The notes: generated by a model not told the origin, from the sequence alone. A stretch of DNA of 64,000 nt from Algoriphagus sanaruensis (GCF_001593605.1 NZ_CP012836.1:2050501-2114500), one strand, 5' to 3'. Shown: positions 8,728 to 18,350, counted from the first letter of the stretch. Numbers and translations are program-made.

Positions 8728-9828
8728 CTATCGGTAGGATGTGGGATTTGTGACTACTTTTGACAAATAGAGTGCAATATTAGGAAATTTTATTGACAAA
8801 AATTCGGCAATTAAATCTTTTGTAAAAATTTCACTTTCATAATGCCCGATATCGCAAAGGACCAATTGATCTTCTGCATCAAAGAATTCATGATATTTCA
8901 CGTCCGCGGTGATAAAAATATCGGCTTTAGCTCTTTTCGCTTCCGAAAGTAAGAAAATTCCCGCTCCCCCGCACACTGCTACACGTTGAATTGGTTTATT
9001 TATAAATGCAGTATGCTTGATGACAGAAAGATTCATCTTCTCTTTTAATGCATCCAAAAAATCATTCTCGGAGAGTGGTGTGGGTAATTCTGCGATCATT
9101 CCTGCACCAACTTCCTGATTTTCATTTTCTAAGGGCTGGAGGTAATAGGCTACTTCTTCATAAGGATGGGAAGACCTCATCGCCGAAAGTACTTTTCCTT
9201 GAAGATAATGAGGGAGAATGACCTCGATTCTAATTTCTGATTCTACATGAGGGACGCCTCGAGTTCCGAGGTGTGGGTTAGCTCGATCAGATGGAGTAAA
9301 GGTGCCACTCCCTTCCACTTGAAAGGAACAATCCTTGTATTCTCCGATTTGCCCGGCACCAGCCTCAAAAACTGCTTGAAGCACTTGGTCTTTATGTGAT
9401 GGCGGAACAAAAAATACCAATTTAGAAAGTGCTTGACGTTTGGGTTGAAGAATTCTGGTGTTAAGAAGTCCTAATTGATCACAGATTCGCTTATTGACTC
9501 CAGTTGCTACATGGTCGAGATTGGTGTGGATCGCATAGATGGAAACGTCGTTTTTGATGGCTTTGAGGATGGTTCGTTCGACATAATTTTTCCCAGTCAA
9601 ACTCTTCAAACCTTTAAACACAATCGGATGATGTGCAATAATCAGGTTTGCTCCAAGTTCGATAGCTTCGTCTACAACCTTCTCTGTACAGTCAAGCGTT
9701 GAAATCACTCCTGTTACTTTTGCATTTCTATCCCCACAAATCAAGGTTGCATTATCATAACTTTCTTGGTAGGCTGGTGGAGCCCATTGTTCCAAGACCT
9801 GAATGATTTCCTGAATTCGGTGTCCCAT
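8728..9828 (-). CDS. Nif3-like dinuclear metal-centre protein
   Basis: A member of the Nif3/YbgI family (annotated as 'GTP cyclohydrolase I type 2 homolog'), which forms toroidal hexamers with a dinuclear metal site. Metal ligands are visible in LIIAHHPIVFKGLKSL, IYAIHTNLDH and the C-terminal CDIGHYESE. The ~100-residue insertion between the two halves (about residues 130-230, with the HPYEEVAYYL motif) is the PII/CutA-like domain usual in the longer members. I prefer the ATG at 9828 (MGHRIQEIIQVLEQW) over the one seven codons upstream at 9849, because the family begins there. The gene is co-directional with the zinc-ribbon gene 3 bp downstream. Biochemical function is uncertain. Confidence 0.9.
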   Translation of the reverse strand: MGHRIQEIIQVLEQWAPPAYQESYDNATLICGDRNAKVTGVISTLDCTEKVVDEAIELGANLIIAHHPIVFKGLKSLTGKNYVERTILKAIKNDVSIYAIHTNLDHVATGVNKRICDQLGLLNTRILQPKRQALSKLVFFVPPSHKDQVLQAVFEAGAGQIGEYKDCSFQVEGSGTFTPSDRANPHLGTRGVPHVESEIRIEVILPHYLQGKVLSAMRSSHPYEEVAYYLQPLENENQEVGAGMIAELPTPLSENDFLDALKEKMNLSVIKHTAFINKPIQRVAVCGGAGIFLLSEAKRAKADIFITADVKYHEFFDAEDQLVLCDIGHYESEIFTKDLIAEFLSIKFPNIALYLSKVVTNPTSYR

Positions 9829-9867
9829 ATTTTTCTTTTCTTTGATCAAAATTAGTAATTCTGGTTA

Positions 9868-10917
9868 ATGCCTTGGTATTCTATTCTTCTCGCTCCTTTT
9901 GCCTTGATCTATTTCGGGATTACCTGGATGCGAAATTTATTTTTTGATTGGGGAATAGTAAAAAGTGAAACTGCTCCCATTCAAACTCTTGTGGTTGGAA
10001 ACTTGTCAGTTGGCGGAACGGGTAAAACACCCATGGTGGAATATCTAATCAACAATTTAAGCCAAAACTATTCCTTGGCAGTATTGAGTAGAGGATATGG
10101 CAGGAAAACCAAAGGGTTTTTGCAAGCTGAAGCAAATTCTACCCCGGAATCAATAGGAGATGAGCCCCTGCAGATTCACCATAAGTTTCATGGACAAATA
10201 CCAGTTTTTGTTGGTGAGGATCGCTTGAAGGCGCTTCAAATCATTCATTCAAAACATCCTCAAATCAATTTGGTGATTTTAGATGATGCTTTTCAGCATC
10301 GGAAACTTTTGCCTCATTTTTCAATATTGCTGACTCCTTACGATCGGCCATTTTTTAAAGATTTCTTGATGCCTTTGGGGAGACTTCGAGAAGCAAGAAC
10401 AGGTGCAAAACGAGCAGATTTGATAGTTGTGAGCAAAACCCCTCACGTCCCAAATCCTAACAAAAAAGATGCTATCAAGTCTTCTATTCAAAAAATTGTT
10501 GGATCAAAGAATGTAATGTATTCGAAATTGGACTATGGGGTGCCATATGCAATCAACTCTCTGGATAAATTCAAGGATCAGCCTGTGATTTTGGTTTCCG
10601 GATTGGCTGATGATCGCTTGTTTCAAATGTACTGTGGCGAAAATTTCAGAGTAGTCCACGCATTTCATTTCGCGGACCATCATGATTATTCGGAAAAGGA
10701 TGGGCTTGAAATCCTTAGATGGATCAATAAACAATCCCAAGAAACTCCCGTAATCCTTACCACAGAAAAAGATTCCCAAAAACTTAAATTGCTAGCGAAA
10801 CAGGGATTTTTGGGGGAAATTCCGATTTTTGCCCTTCCGATTACCGTCAAATTTGCCCCTAACGAAGAGGAACTGCTATTGTGCTCGATCAGAGAAAAAA
10901 TCCGTATTCCACAATGA
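9868..10917 (+). CDS. lpxK: Tetraacyldisaccharide 4'-kinase
   Basis: LpxK phosphorylates the 4' position of the tetraacyldisaccharide 1-phosphate lipid A precursor at the inner face of the cytoplasmic membrane. The Walker A region is VGNLSVGGTGKTPMVEYLI (about residues 43-61), preceded by an N-terminal membrane-associating segment (residues 1-25). The Walker-B-like VILDDAFQHR is at about residue 133, followed by the family's LPLGRLREAR-type loop. At 349 residues it is of normal length. The last codons overlap the start of the downstream porin gene (ATGA at 10914-10917), so expression of the two is probably coupled. Confidence 0.94.
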   Translation: MPWYSILLAPFALIYFGITWMRNLFFDWGIVKSETAPIQTLVVGNLSVGGTGKTPMVEYLINNLSQNYSLAVLSRGYGRKTKGFLQAEANSTPESIGDEPLQIHHKFHGQIPVFVGEDRLKALQIIHSKHPQINLVILDDAFQHRKLLPHFSILLTPYDRPFFKDFLMPLGRLREARTGAKRADLIVVSKTPHVPNPNKKDAIKSSIQKIVGSKNVMYSKLDYGVPYAINSLDKFKDQPVILVSGLADDRLFQMYCGENFRVVHAFHFADHHDYSEKDGLEILRWINKQSQETPVILTTEKDSQKLKLLAKQGFLGEIPIFALPITVKFAPNEEELLLCSIREKIRIPQ

Positions 10918-12872
10918 ACTTGAAAAAACTCATACTTGCGGTGATTTTTACCGTCATGGCAGTTTTCTCAGCCTGGGCTCAGCGACCAATTCCACAGCAG
11001 CAGGGGCAATCTTCGGGTTTTCCTGCTGTTAATCGATCCGAAAGGCAGTTAGTGAATCCTGATGAGCAAGAACAGGATACTGGAAGGAAGGCATTGTTGG
11101 ATGATAGTACACGGCAGGTTTATGGCCCTAAAACTTCGCTTTTTTTCTTTGAGAAAGATCTCAAGCGAAATTCCCTCAAGCTTTTTGAGCAAGATACCTC
11201 TCTTACCAATTTTCACAATTATGATCCAGTTGCGAAAAGTGGCTGGAAATACCAGGATCTGGGGAATATTGGAAGTGCTTCCCAATCCATCTTTTTTGAG
11301 GCTCCGGAAGTAATTGGAACTCGCTCGGGACTCCATGCTTATGATTTGTATTTTAAAGACCCTGCCAAAAGAAGGTATTTTGATACAAAGTCACCCTTTA
11401 CAGAAATGTCAGCATTTTTTGGTGGAGGAAACCGGAATTTACTGGACATCACCTTTGCCCGTAATGTCAATCCAAGATGGAATTTGGGCTTTGAATTTTC
11501 CACCTATCGAGTTCGAAAAACCCTCAATCCAGTCAATCGAGACGATCACTTAGCCAATCAAAATTCTTATGCATTTCATACCAATTATCGATCTGAAAAT
11601 GGTCGATATTGGATTTTAGGGGCTTTTTCTAGAATGAAGCATGTCGTAAGTGAAATCGGGGGGATCATTCCTCCTGAGGTTGATTCTACCTCCCTGTATT
11701 TCACCTATGAGGATGCCAAAGTTTGGCTTCAAAATTCCCAAGCTCGGGACCTTAGACAAGATTATCATGTGTATCATGAATACAAGCTTGGTAATGGTTT
11801 ACAAGTCTATCATACCCTTGACCGAAAGAATCAAAACGTCTTGTTTTTTGCAGATCTCACTACGTCGGATTCACTCTTTTTTCCAAAAACCAGATTAATC
11901 AATCCAGATACCACACTACAGCAACAGGATTTTGCCGAGTGGAGAAATGAATTTGGGATTAAAGGCTCATTCAAAGGCTTTTATTACAATACTTTCGTCA
12001 AGTTTCGGAACGGAAGAATGCGAAGTCCTTCGTATGAATCAGGAGATTTGAGATTCAATGAATTGTACTTGGGAGGTGAATTAATAGGGAAGATTTCTGA
12101 GCAATGGTCAGTCAGCGCGGATGGAGAATATTTGGTTCCCGGAAATTTTAGAATTCATGGTATTTTCAATTCTCCGTGGCTTGATTTGGAATATACCAAA
12201 TCACTGTTTCAACCTAATGCTATCCAGACACGATTTTTTGGAAATCATTTCGAATGGGAATCCGAGTTTGTCGACACCGGTTTAGATCAAATCAAGGGAA
12301 CGATCAAGCTTGATATCAAGTCTATTCAACTTAGACCTTCTCTTACTCTTAATCGAATCAACAATTACATCTATTTTGATGAGGCATTTTTACCTCAGCA
12401 AACTTCAAGTAGCGTCGTCATGTTAATGCCTAGTTTGAAGGCTCATGTTCCAGTCGGTAAAAAATTCAAATGGGATACAGAAGTAATTTTTACGGCTGTT
12501 TCGGGTGAAGAAAAGGATGCTTTTAGAATCCCTGCCTTAATGGGAAATACAAGATTTTATTTTGACAGCCCTGCTTTTAACGAAAATGTGTACGTCCAAC
12601 TAGGAGTTGATTTACGTTATCGATCAGGATATTTCGCACCGGCGTACATGCCAGCGATGCAGCAGTTTCACCTTCAAAATAGATTTGATGTTTATGCCTA
12701 TCCAGTGGCTGATGTTTTTCTGGATTTTAGAATTAATCGTACTCGAGTCCTTTTCAAATACAATCATTTAAATGCGGGAATGTTAAATCGCGAGGGATAC
12801 TTTGTTACTCCTGATTATACAGGCTATCGATCTTTCCTAGATTTAGGAATTACTTGGTATTTGTTTGATTGA
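10914..12872 (+). CDS. Putative outer-membrane porin (Bacteroidota porin family)
   Basis: An outer-membrane beta-barrel protein of the Bacteroidota 'putative porin' family. From the ATG at 10914 it has a clear signal peptide (MNLKKLILAVIFTVMAVFSA, cut after AWA). A Gln/Pro-rich linker follows (residues 25-60), then ~570 residues of alternating aromatic/polar strands. It ends in an aromatic-rich last strand, GITWYLFD, consistent with recognition by the BAM machinery. An upstream in-frame ATG at 10881 would put the signal peptide internally, so I reject it. The ATG overlaps the lpxK stop by 4 bp. The transported substrate is unknown. Pairing with lpxK links it to outer-membrane biogenesis. Confidence 0.85.
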   Translation: MNLKKLILAVIFTVMAVFSAWAQRPIPQQQGQSSGFPAVNRSERQLVNPDEQEQDTGRKALLDDSTRQVYGPKTSLFFFEKDLKRNSLKLFEQDTSLTNFHNYDPVAKSGWKYQDLGNIGSASQSIFFEAPEVIGTRSGLHAYDLYFKDPAKRRYFDTKSPFTEMSAFFGGGNRNLLDITFARNVNPRWNLGFEFSTYRVRKTLNPVNRDDHLANQNSYAFHTNYRSENGRYWILGAFSRMKHVVSEIGGIIPPEVDSTSLYFTYEDAKVWLQNSQARDLRQDYHVYHEYKLGNGLQVYHTLDRKNQNVLFFADLTTSDSLFFPKTRLINPDTTLQQQDFAEWRNEFGIKGSFKGFYYNTFVKFRNGRMRSPSYESGDLRFNELYLGGELIGKISEQWSVSADGEYLVPGNFRIHGIFNSPWLDLEYTKSLFQPNAIQTRFFGNHFEWESEFVDTGLDQIKGTIKLDIKSIQLRPSLTLNRINNYIYFDEAFLPQQTSSSVVMLMPSLKAHVPVGKKFKWDTEVIFTAVSGEEKDAFRIPALMGNTRFYFDSPAFNENVYVQLGVDLRYRSGYFAPAYMPAMQQFHLQNRFDVYAYPVADVFLDFRINRTRVLFKYNHLNAGMLNREGYFVTPDYTGYRSFLDLGITWYLFD

Positions 12873-12948
12873 TCAAGGGAGTCCTTCCGATTTGTTTTAT
12901 ACTCTGAAATATCATTTACCTGAGGAGAAATTCTAGTTTAAAATAACC

Positions 12949-13560
12949 ATGAGCTGGGAAGAAAGTACAAGGCAAAAAATGCTACACCTTAAATTACCGA
13001 CTGATCCAAGGTGGGTAAATATTGCTCAGATGCAAATTGAAGACATTTTGGTTGATCATGCCTATTGTGAGCAGAAGGCCGCATCTTCATGTATCAGTTT
13101 GATTGTTCGTTTCAATGATTTGGAAGAATTGGTGGATACCTTGACTCCAATTGTGGCGGAAGAATGGGGGCATTTTGAGCGAGTCATGGATCAGCTCAAG
13201 AAAAGGGGATTGAAATTTGGGCCTCAGCGAAAGGATGAATACGTGGCCAAACTCAATGAATTTGTGAAAAAAGGAGGAAGTCGGATGCAGCAATTGACTG
13301 AATACTTGTTAATGAATGCCTTGATAGAGGCCAGAAGTTGTGAACGGTTTAAACTTTTGTCCCAAAACATCGAGGATTCAGATTTGCAAAAGTTCTATTA
13401 TGAGTTGATGATTTCTGAAGCAGGTCATTATGTAACCTTTATCGAAATGGCCAGGAAATATTATGATCCAGAAAAGGTTAATAAACGCTGGCAAGAATGG
13501 CTGACTTATGAAGCTGAAGTTTTGAAAAACATGGAGCTTAGAGGAGATCGAATGCATTGA
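12949..13560 (+). CDS. miaE: tRNA-(ms2io6A)-hydroxylase
   Basis: MiaE is a non-haem diiron monooxygenase that hydroxylates the isopentenyl side chain of 2-methylthio-N6-isopentenyl-A37 in tRNA. Diiron ligands of the ferritin-like fold are visible: an E in HAYCEQKAASSC, the EEWGHFERV motif (ExxH) near residue 67, ALIEARSCERF, and SEAGHYVTF near residue 160. The length of 203 residues fits. The substrate is made by MiaB, which is also encoded in this window (49.3-50.8 kb). The start is the ATG at 12949. The gene appears to be a single transcription unit. Confidence 0.92.
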   Translation: MSWEESTRQKMLHLKLPTDPRWVNIAQMQIEDILVDHAYCEQKAASSCISLIVRFNDLEELVDTLTPIVAEEWGHFERVMDQLKKRGLKFGPQRKDEYVAKLNEFVKKGGSRMQQLTEYLLMNALIEARSCERFKLLSQNIEDSDLQKFYYELMISEAGHYVTFIEMARKYYDPEKVNKRWQEWLTYEAEVLKNMELRGDRMH

Positions 13561-13711
13561 TTTTTATGAAATGCTAGATTTATTGAAATGAGGTTTTAGA
13601 AGTTTTAATGACCATTGATCCAGTAGAAAACTTCAGATTCCATTTCAATTTCTTATAATTAGCAAGATTACAGTTGAATATTAAACCAACCTGTTCCAAA
13701 ACGAACACACT

Positions 13712-14956
13712 ATGAATTTGATCGAAAATGTCCGGGAGGCACTTACTTCGGTAAAAGTAAACCTACTTCGAACCGTTCTCACAGGAGCTATTATTGCTAT
13801 TGGAATTTCTTCCTTGGTGGGAATGCTAACTGCCATTGATGGGATCAAAGCACAGATTGCAGAGAGTTTTGCTGGATTGGGAGCGAATTCATTTGATATT
13901 CAAAATCGTGGCTTCAACGGTGGCAGGGTAGTTCAAGAAGGTAAAACCGAGAAATCGTATCCTTCTATTACCTTCCGAGAGGCATGGAAATTTAAAGAGG
14001 ACTATACAGCGATCGGTCAAGCGACTGTTTTTACTACTGTATCGGGTGCGGCTGAGGTGAAACGTGGATCAAAGACAACCAATCCTAACACTCGAGTAAG
14101 AGGTGCGGATGAAAATTATTTGTCCATCAAAGCAATCAAATTAGCCAAGGGTAGGAATTTTAGCCAAATGGAGATTCGATATGGTACTGCAGTGGCTATC
14201 ATCGGAAAAGAAATGGAAGAGACCTTGTTTGAAAGCAATGAGGATCCCATGAATCAAAAGATTAATATGTTTGGCCGTCCTTACACGGTCATTGGTGTTC
14301 TTGAAAAGCAAGGCGGTGTAGGAAGAGATCAAGGAGCTGATCGACAGATTTTGATCCCAGTTGAAAATGCTTCTAGACTGGATCAACGAGGTACGTTCAA
14401 TTACCGAATCACGGGAGTTGCTTCTGATCCAGGGAAACTCGAATACGAAATGGGCCAAGCAACAGGAATTATGCGGAAAATCCGTCAGGATAGAGTGGCT
14501 CAGGAAGATTCTTTCGAGTTAACCAAAAGCCAATCTGTAGCAGAGAGTTTGGAAGAAGTTGCTGGTTATTTGAGAATTGGAGGATTTGGGATTGGATTTA
14601 TTACGCTTCTTGGCGCTTCCATTGGGCTTATGAATATCATGCTTGTTTCTGTCACGGAGCGAACTCGAGAAATCGGGATTCGAAAGGCTCTTGGGGCAAC
14701 TCCTCACCGAATAAGACAACAATTTTTGATGGAGGCGATCACCATTTGTGTGGTGGGAGGTCTTTTTGGAATGATGTTAGGAATTGGAATAGGGAACATC
14801 ATAGCCAATTTTATAGGCCCGGGAGGATTTTTGGTTCCTTGGTTATGGATGATCATTTCCTTTTTCATTTGTATTGCGGTGGGATTGATCGCGGGATACA
14901 TCCCTGCATCCAAGGCTAGTAGACTTGATCCAATAGAGTCTTTGCGATACGAATAA
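13712..14956 (+). CDS. ABC transporter permease, MacB/FtsX type
   Basis: This is a 414-residue permease of the MacB_PCD + FtsX architecture. A first TM helix is at about residues 20-42 (TVLTGAIIAIGISSLVGML), then a large periplasmic domain (residues 45-285), then three TM helices at about 290-310, 340-365 and 375-400. The conserved ERTREIGIRKALGATPHRIR motif joins TM2 and TM3. The C-terminal PASKASRLDPIESLRYE tail is typical. Such permeases work with an ATPase and often an MFP adaptor, but neither is adjacent here, so the partner must be encoded elsewhere. A strong terminator follows. The role (peptide, lipid or antibiotic efflux) is undetermined. Confidence 0.88.
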   Translation: MNLIENVREALTSVKVNLLRTVLTGAIIAIGISSLVGMLTAIDGIKAQIAESFAGLGANSFDIQNRGFNGGRVVQEGKTEKSYPSITFREAWKFKEDYTAIGQATVFTTVSGAAEVKRGSKTTNPNTRVRGADENYLSIKAIKLAKGRNFSQMEIRYGTAVAIIGKEMEETLFESNEDPMNQKINMFGRPYTVIGVLEKQGGVGRDQGADRQILIPVENASRLDQRGTFNYRITGVASDPGKLEYEMGQATGIMRKIRQDRVAQEDSFELTKSQSVAESLEEVAGYLRIGGFGIGFITLLGASIGLMNIMLVSVTERTREIGIRKALGATPHRIRQQFLMEAITICVVGGLFGMMLGIGIGNIIANFIGPGGFLVPWLWMIISFFICIAVGLIAGYIPASKASRLDPIESLRYE

Positions 14957-14975
14957 ATGGAATGAAAAGAATTCA

Positions 14976-15020
14976 GAACCCCAAGCTTGATTTCAATTTC
15001 GGGCTTGGGGTTCTTTTTTT
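14976..15020 (+). terminator. Intrinsic terminator after the ABC permease
   Basis: The inverted repeat GAACCCCAAGC (14976-14986) pairs with 15003-15013, with a 16-bp loop, and is followed by seven T residues. Confidence 0.85.
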
Positions 15021-15091
15021 GATCTATTTTTATTCCTTGAGAAAAGCAAAATTTTTAAAGAAGTCCGCCAAGAACATCTTATTTTTCTGGT

Positions 15092-16783
15092 ATGAATACG
15101 CATGAATACGACGCAATAGTAGTTGGCTCGGGAATTTCCGGAGGATGGGCTGCCAAAGAACTTTGTGAAAAAGGATTAAAGACCCTCGTATTGGAAAGAG
15201 GTCGTCAAGTGGAGCATTTGAAAGATTATCCCACCATGACTTCTGCCCCTTGGGAAATGCCTCATCGCAATCGGATGCCCTTGGCTGATGAAAATCAAAA
15301 TCCTGTCGTCAATCGCTGTTATGCCTATGCGGAGGATACTCAGCATTTTTTTGTAAAAGATACTGAGCATCCTTATGTTCAAAATAAGCCATTCGATTGG
15401 GTGAGGGGCTATCAGGTGGGGGGTAAATCCCTCATCTGGGCACGTCAAACTCAGCGCTGGAGTAAATATGATTTTGAAGGGCCAGCTAGAGATGGTTTTG
15501 CGGTGGATTGGCCCATTCGATACGATGATATCGCCCCTTGGTACAGTTATGTTGAGCGATTTGTGGGGATCAGCGGCAACTATGATGGCTTAGATACGCT
15601 GCCCGATGGAGAATTTCTCCCCCCATGGGAGATGAATTGTGTTGAAAAGGAAATCCAAAAGCGGATTCTGGAGGCGTATGGAGATCGGAAATTTGTCATC
15701 GGTCGATGTGCTCATCTCACCAAGCCAAATGAGGTTCACCTGGCTCAGGGAAGAGGTCAATGTATGGCTCGAAATCAATGCTACCGCGGCTGTCCATTTG
15801 GTGGGTATTTTAGCTCAAACTCCTCCACGCTTCCTGCAGCAGCGAAAACAGGAAATCTGACTATCCGTCCTGATTCCGTCGTACATTCCGTGATTTGGGA
15901 TGAAGAAAAAGGAAAAGCTACCGGGGTGAGAGTCATTGATCGCATAACCAATCAAGCCACTGAATACTTTGCTAAGGTCATTTTTTTAAATGCGGCCTGT
16001 CTAAATACAAACCTTATTTTGCTCAACTCGACTTCGACAAGATTTCCAAATGGACTAGGAAATGATGCTGGTGTTTTGGGAAAATACATTGCTTTCCATA
16101 ATTACAGAGGGACACTCAGTGCTGGTTTTGAAGGCTTTGAGGATAAGTATTACTATGGCAGAAGGCCTACTGCGGTGATGCTTCCTAATTTTAGGAATGT
16201 CCAGAAGCAGGAGACAGATTTTCTTCGGGGTTATATGTCCTTTTACACAGCAGGTCGGTCAGGCTGGGGAGGAGCAAGGGATATTCCTTTTGGTGCTGAA
16301 TTTAAAGAGGCTAATTCCGTCCCAGGACCTTGGTCAGTTTTTATGATGATGCAGGGGGAAACCATTCCGAAAGAAAGTAATCAAGTAACTCTCAGTACTT
16401 CGTTATCAGATTCCTGGGGAATTCCTCAACTTCAAGTGGACGTGGATTATGATTCGAATGATGAAAAACTACTTCAGGACTTTTTGACCCAAGGAGAGGA
16501 AATGCTGACCAAGGCAGGTTGCATCAATATTCGAAAATCAGATAGTAAGCAGGCTCCAGGACTTGATATCCATGAAATGGGTGGAGCAAGAATGGGCAGG
16601 GACCCAAAGACCTCGATCTTAAATGGATTCAATCAAATGCATTTCGCTCCAAATGTTTTTGTGACTGACGGAGCAGCAATGACTTCCACCGGGACGCAAA
16701 ACCCTTCGATTACCTACATGGCATTGACCGCTCGTGCAGTAGATTATGCGGTGAAGGAGTTGAAAAAGGGGAATTTAAAGTAA
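15092..16783 (+). CDS. GMC-family flavin oxidoreductase
   Basis: A glucose-methanol-choline family oxidoreductase. The FAD dinucleotide-binding motif IVVGSGISGGWAAKEL is at residues 9-24 and the ERGR acid end of the second strand near residue 37. The C-terminal block contains HEMGGARMGRD (the His expected near the flavin) and TSTGTQNPSITYMALTARA. A Cys-containing internal region (ARNQCYRGCPFGGYFSS) resembles bacterial sugar dehydrogenases that receive substrates in the periplasm. In many Bacteroidota this family is encoded next to a small 'gluconate 2-dehydrogenase subunit 3' that supplies a Tat signal. None is seen here, and this protein has no signal peptide. Substrate unknown, probably a sugar or polyol. 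Confidence 0.9.
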   Translation: MNTHEYDAIVVGSGISGGWAAKELCEKGLKTLVLERGRQVEHLKDYPTMTSAPWEMPHRNRMPLADENQNPVVNRCYAYAEDTQHFFVKDTEHPYVQNKPFDWVRGYQVGGKSLIWARQTQRWSKYDFEGPARDGFAVDWPIRYDDIAPWYSYVERFVGISGNYDGLDTLPDGEFLPPWEMNCVEKEIQKRILEAYGDRKFVIGRCAHLTKPNEVHLAQGRGQCMARNQCYRGCPFGGYFSSNSSTLPAAAKTGNLTIRPDSVVHSVIWDEEKGKATGVRVIDRITNQATEYFAKVIFLNAACLNTNLILLNSTSTRFPNGLGNDAGVLGKYIAFHNYRGTLSAGFEGFEDKYYYGRRPTAVMLPNFRNVQKQETDFLRGYMSFYTAGRSGWGGARDIPFGAEFKEANSVPGPWSVFMMMQGETIPKESNQVTLSTSLSDSWGIPQLQVDVDYDSNDEKLLQDFLTQGEEMLTKAGCINIRKSDSKQAPGLDIHEMGGARMGRDPKTSILNGFNQMHFAPNVFVTDGAAMTSTGTQNPSITYMALTARAVDYAVKELKKGNLK

Positions 16784-16784
16784 G

Positions 16785-16852
16785 GGAGTTGGATGATAAG
16801 TGGGGAGTCAGGAAGTTTTGAGGAAATGGTACTCTTCCAAACCCCCAACTCC
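16785..16852. repeat. Degenerate inverted repeat between GMC and hydrolase genes
   Basis: GGAGTTGG at 16785-16792 is exactly complementary to CCAACTCC at 16845-16852. The intervening 52 bp are purine-rich and then pyrimidine-rich, so more of it can pair imperfectly. It is possibly a decayed palindromic element or a long hairpin in the 5' region of the downstream gene. Confidence 0.4.
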
Positions 16853-16946
16853 TATACTTCTTGCCTTTCGAGTAATTTTTTTAGGTCTATTCCTGACATT
16901 TCCGAAATTTCAAATCGATATCTATCAAACCCAAAACCTAACCTTT

Positions 16947-18242
16947 ATGAAAAAAATAGTACGAATTCTGGTGTTCCTATTTGTTCTTCCGATCGCAGGA
17001 TGGGCAAATCTGACTAACCCTCCAACGCCCGGAAAATACAAACTCGTGATCGAAGGATTTGACTGGGGGCCTGCGGTCAGTAAAGTTATTCTTCAAGATG
17101 CCAATCCTACCAAAGAAACCAACTCGGCTGATTTTGAAGTCTTTGTCACTCGATCTTCTTCCTTAGGCGAAATACCAGCGTCTCAGGCTTCTGGTAAGCG
17201 TAACATCGTTTATTCTTATGCTTCTGATGAAAACGGAAACCGAAAAGATGACGGTACTCATTTGACCTTAGTACTTTCCGTTAGTCCAGTTAACCCTTTG
17301 GGTTCAGGTATCCAATACCTAAGAATGGGGAACCGTGCTTCCAATGTTTGGATCGATTATGGTGTGACTGTCATTCATACCAAGTCAGGTAAAAGCTGGG
17401 CAGAGGAATCTGGCCGAATCCGTCCAATCGTCGATGATTTTGACCTTTCCGGCAAATTCACCTATGAGAATACGACCTTGACTTATGGTGCTTTTTCTCC
17501 AAAAAATCTAAAGGCTAAAGCTCCTTTGATCATCTGGTTGCATGGTGGAGGTGAAGGAGGAACAGATCCGACCATCGCCTTGATGGGAAATAAAGCCTTT
17601 AATTATGCCTCTCCAGAATTGCAAGTTTTGTTTGGAGAAGGAGCATTTGTCTTGGCTCCTCAGACTCCAACTTTTTGGATGAATGCCGGTGAGGGAATGA
17701 CTCGCGGACAAACAAATGACATCTACAATGCCGCTGTTTTTGCTTTGATTCAGGACTTTGTAGCCAAGAATCCAATGGTAGATCCGACTCGAATTTATGT
17801 TGGTGGTTGTTCAAATGGTGGCTATATGTCCCTAAAATTGATCCTGGAACATCCGGATTATTTTGCTGCTGGTTACATTTCTGCTTTGGCGTATAACAAT
17901 GAGTTTATCTCAGATGCGCAAGTGCAAAAGATCAAAAATGTACCCATATGGTTTGTGCATGCCAAAGATGACATGACCACCAAGCCAAATGAGACGGTGG
18001 TTCCTTTGTATCATCGGTTGAAGCAGGCCGGTGCTAAAAATGTCTACTTTACCTATTATGACAATGTTCATGATATTACAGGCTTTTACGGGGGAGAAAA
18101 TTTCCGATACAATGGACATTGGTCATGGATTTACTCTCATGCTAATGTCGCAAGAACCGATTTTGATGGCTCTCCTGTGATGCTCAATGGTCGGCCTGTG
18201 ACCATCATGGAATGGATGGCAGCGCAGAAAAAGAAAAAGTAA
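16947..18242 (+). CDS. Secreted alpha/beta hydrolase (prolyl-oligopeptidase / PHB-depolymerase-like esterase)
   Basis: An exported serine hydrolase of 431 residues, starting at the ATG at 16947, which gives a clean signal peptide (MKKIVRILVFLFVLPIAGWA). The frame is open upstream, but that part runs through noncoding repeat sequence. An Ig-like N-terminal domain (about residues 25-165) precedes the catalytic domain. The oxyanion region is IIWLHGGGEGG, the nucleophile elbow is GGCSNGGYMS (Ser near residue 292), the acid is in FVHAKDDMTTKP, and the histidine is in NVHDITG. This matches the 'prolyl oligopeptidase family / Esterase_Ig' proteins that act on polysaccharide esters, PHB or peptides. 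The substrate is not predictable. Confidence 0.8.
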   Translation: MKKIVRILVFLFVLPIAGWANLTNPPTPGKYKLVIEGFDWGPAVSKVILQDANPTKETNSADFEVFVTRSSSLGEIPASQASGKRNIVYSYASDENGNRKDDGTHLTLVLSVSPVNPLGSGIQYLRMGNRASNVWIDYGVTVIHTKSGKSWAEESGRIRPIVDDFDLSGKFTYENTTLTYGAFSPKNLKAKAPLIIWLHGGGEGGTDPTIALMGNKAFNYASPELQVLFGEGAFVLAPQTPTFWMNAGEGMTRGQTNDIYNAAVFALIQDFVAKNPMVDPTRIYVGGCSNGGYMSLKLILEHPDYFAAGYISALAYNNEFISDAQVQKIKNVPIWFVHAKDDMTTKPNETVVPLYHRLKQAGAKNVYFTYYDNVHDITGFYGGENFRYNGHWSWIYSHANVARTDFDGSPVMLNGRPVTIMEWMAAQKKKK

Positions 18243-18297
18243 TTCACTATCCAGAAATCTTCTCATAGACTAAAATATAGAACGATTTTTCACGCTA

Positions 18298-18337
18298 AGA
18301 CCTGTCAAGTTTCGAAACCTGACAGGTCTTTTTTTTC
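18298..18337. terminator. 32-bp palindrome plus T-run (REP-like terminator)
   Basis: 18298-18329 is a 32-bp palindrome with one mismatched pair; its arm starts AGACCTGTCA and its centre is TTTCGAAA. Eight T residues follow on the plus strand. It lies between the alpha/beta hydrolase and the dehydrogenase-like gene. The sequence matches a type of short palindrome common in Bacteroidota intergenic regions, here apparently serving as a terminator. Confidence 0.7.
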
Positions 18338-18350
18338 GTAAACTTGGCCT

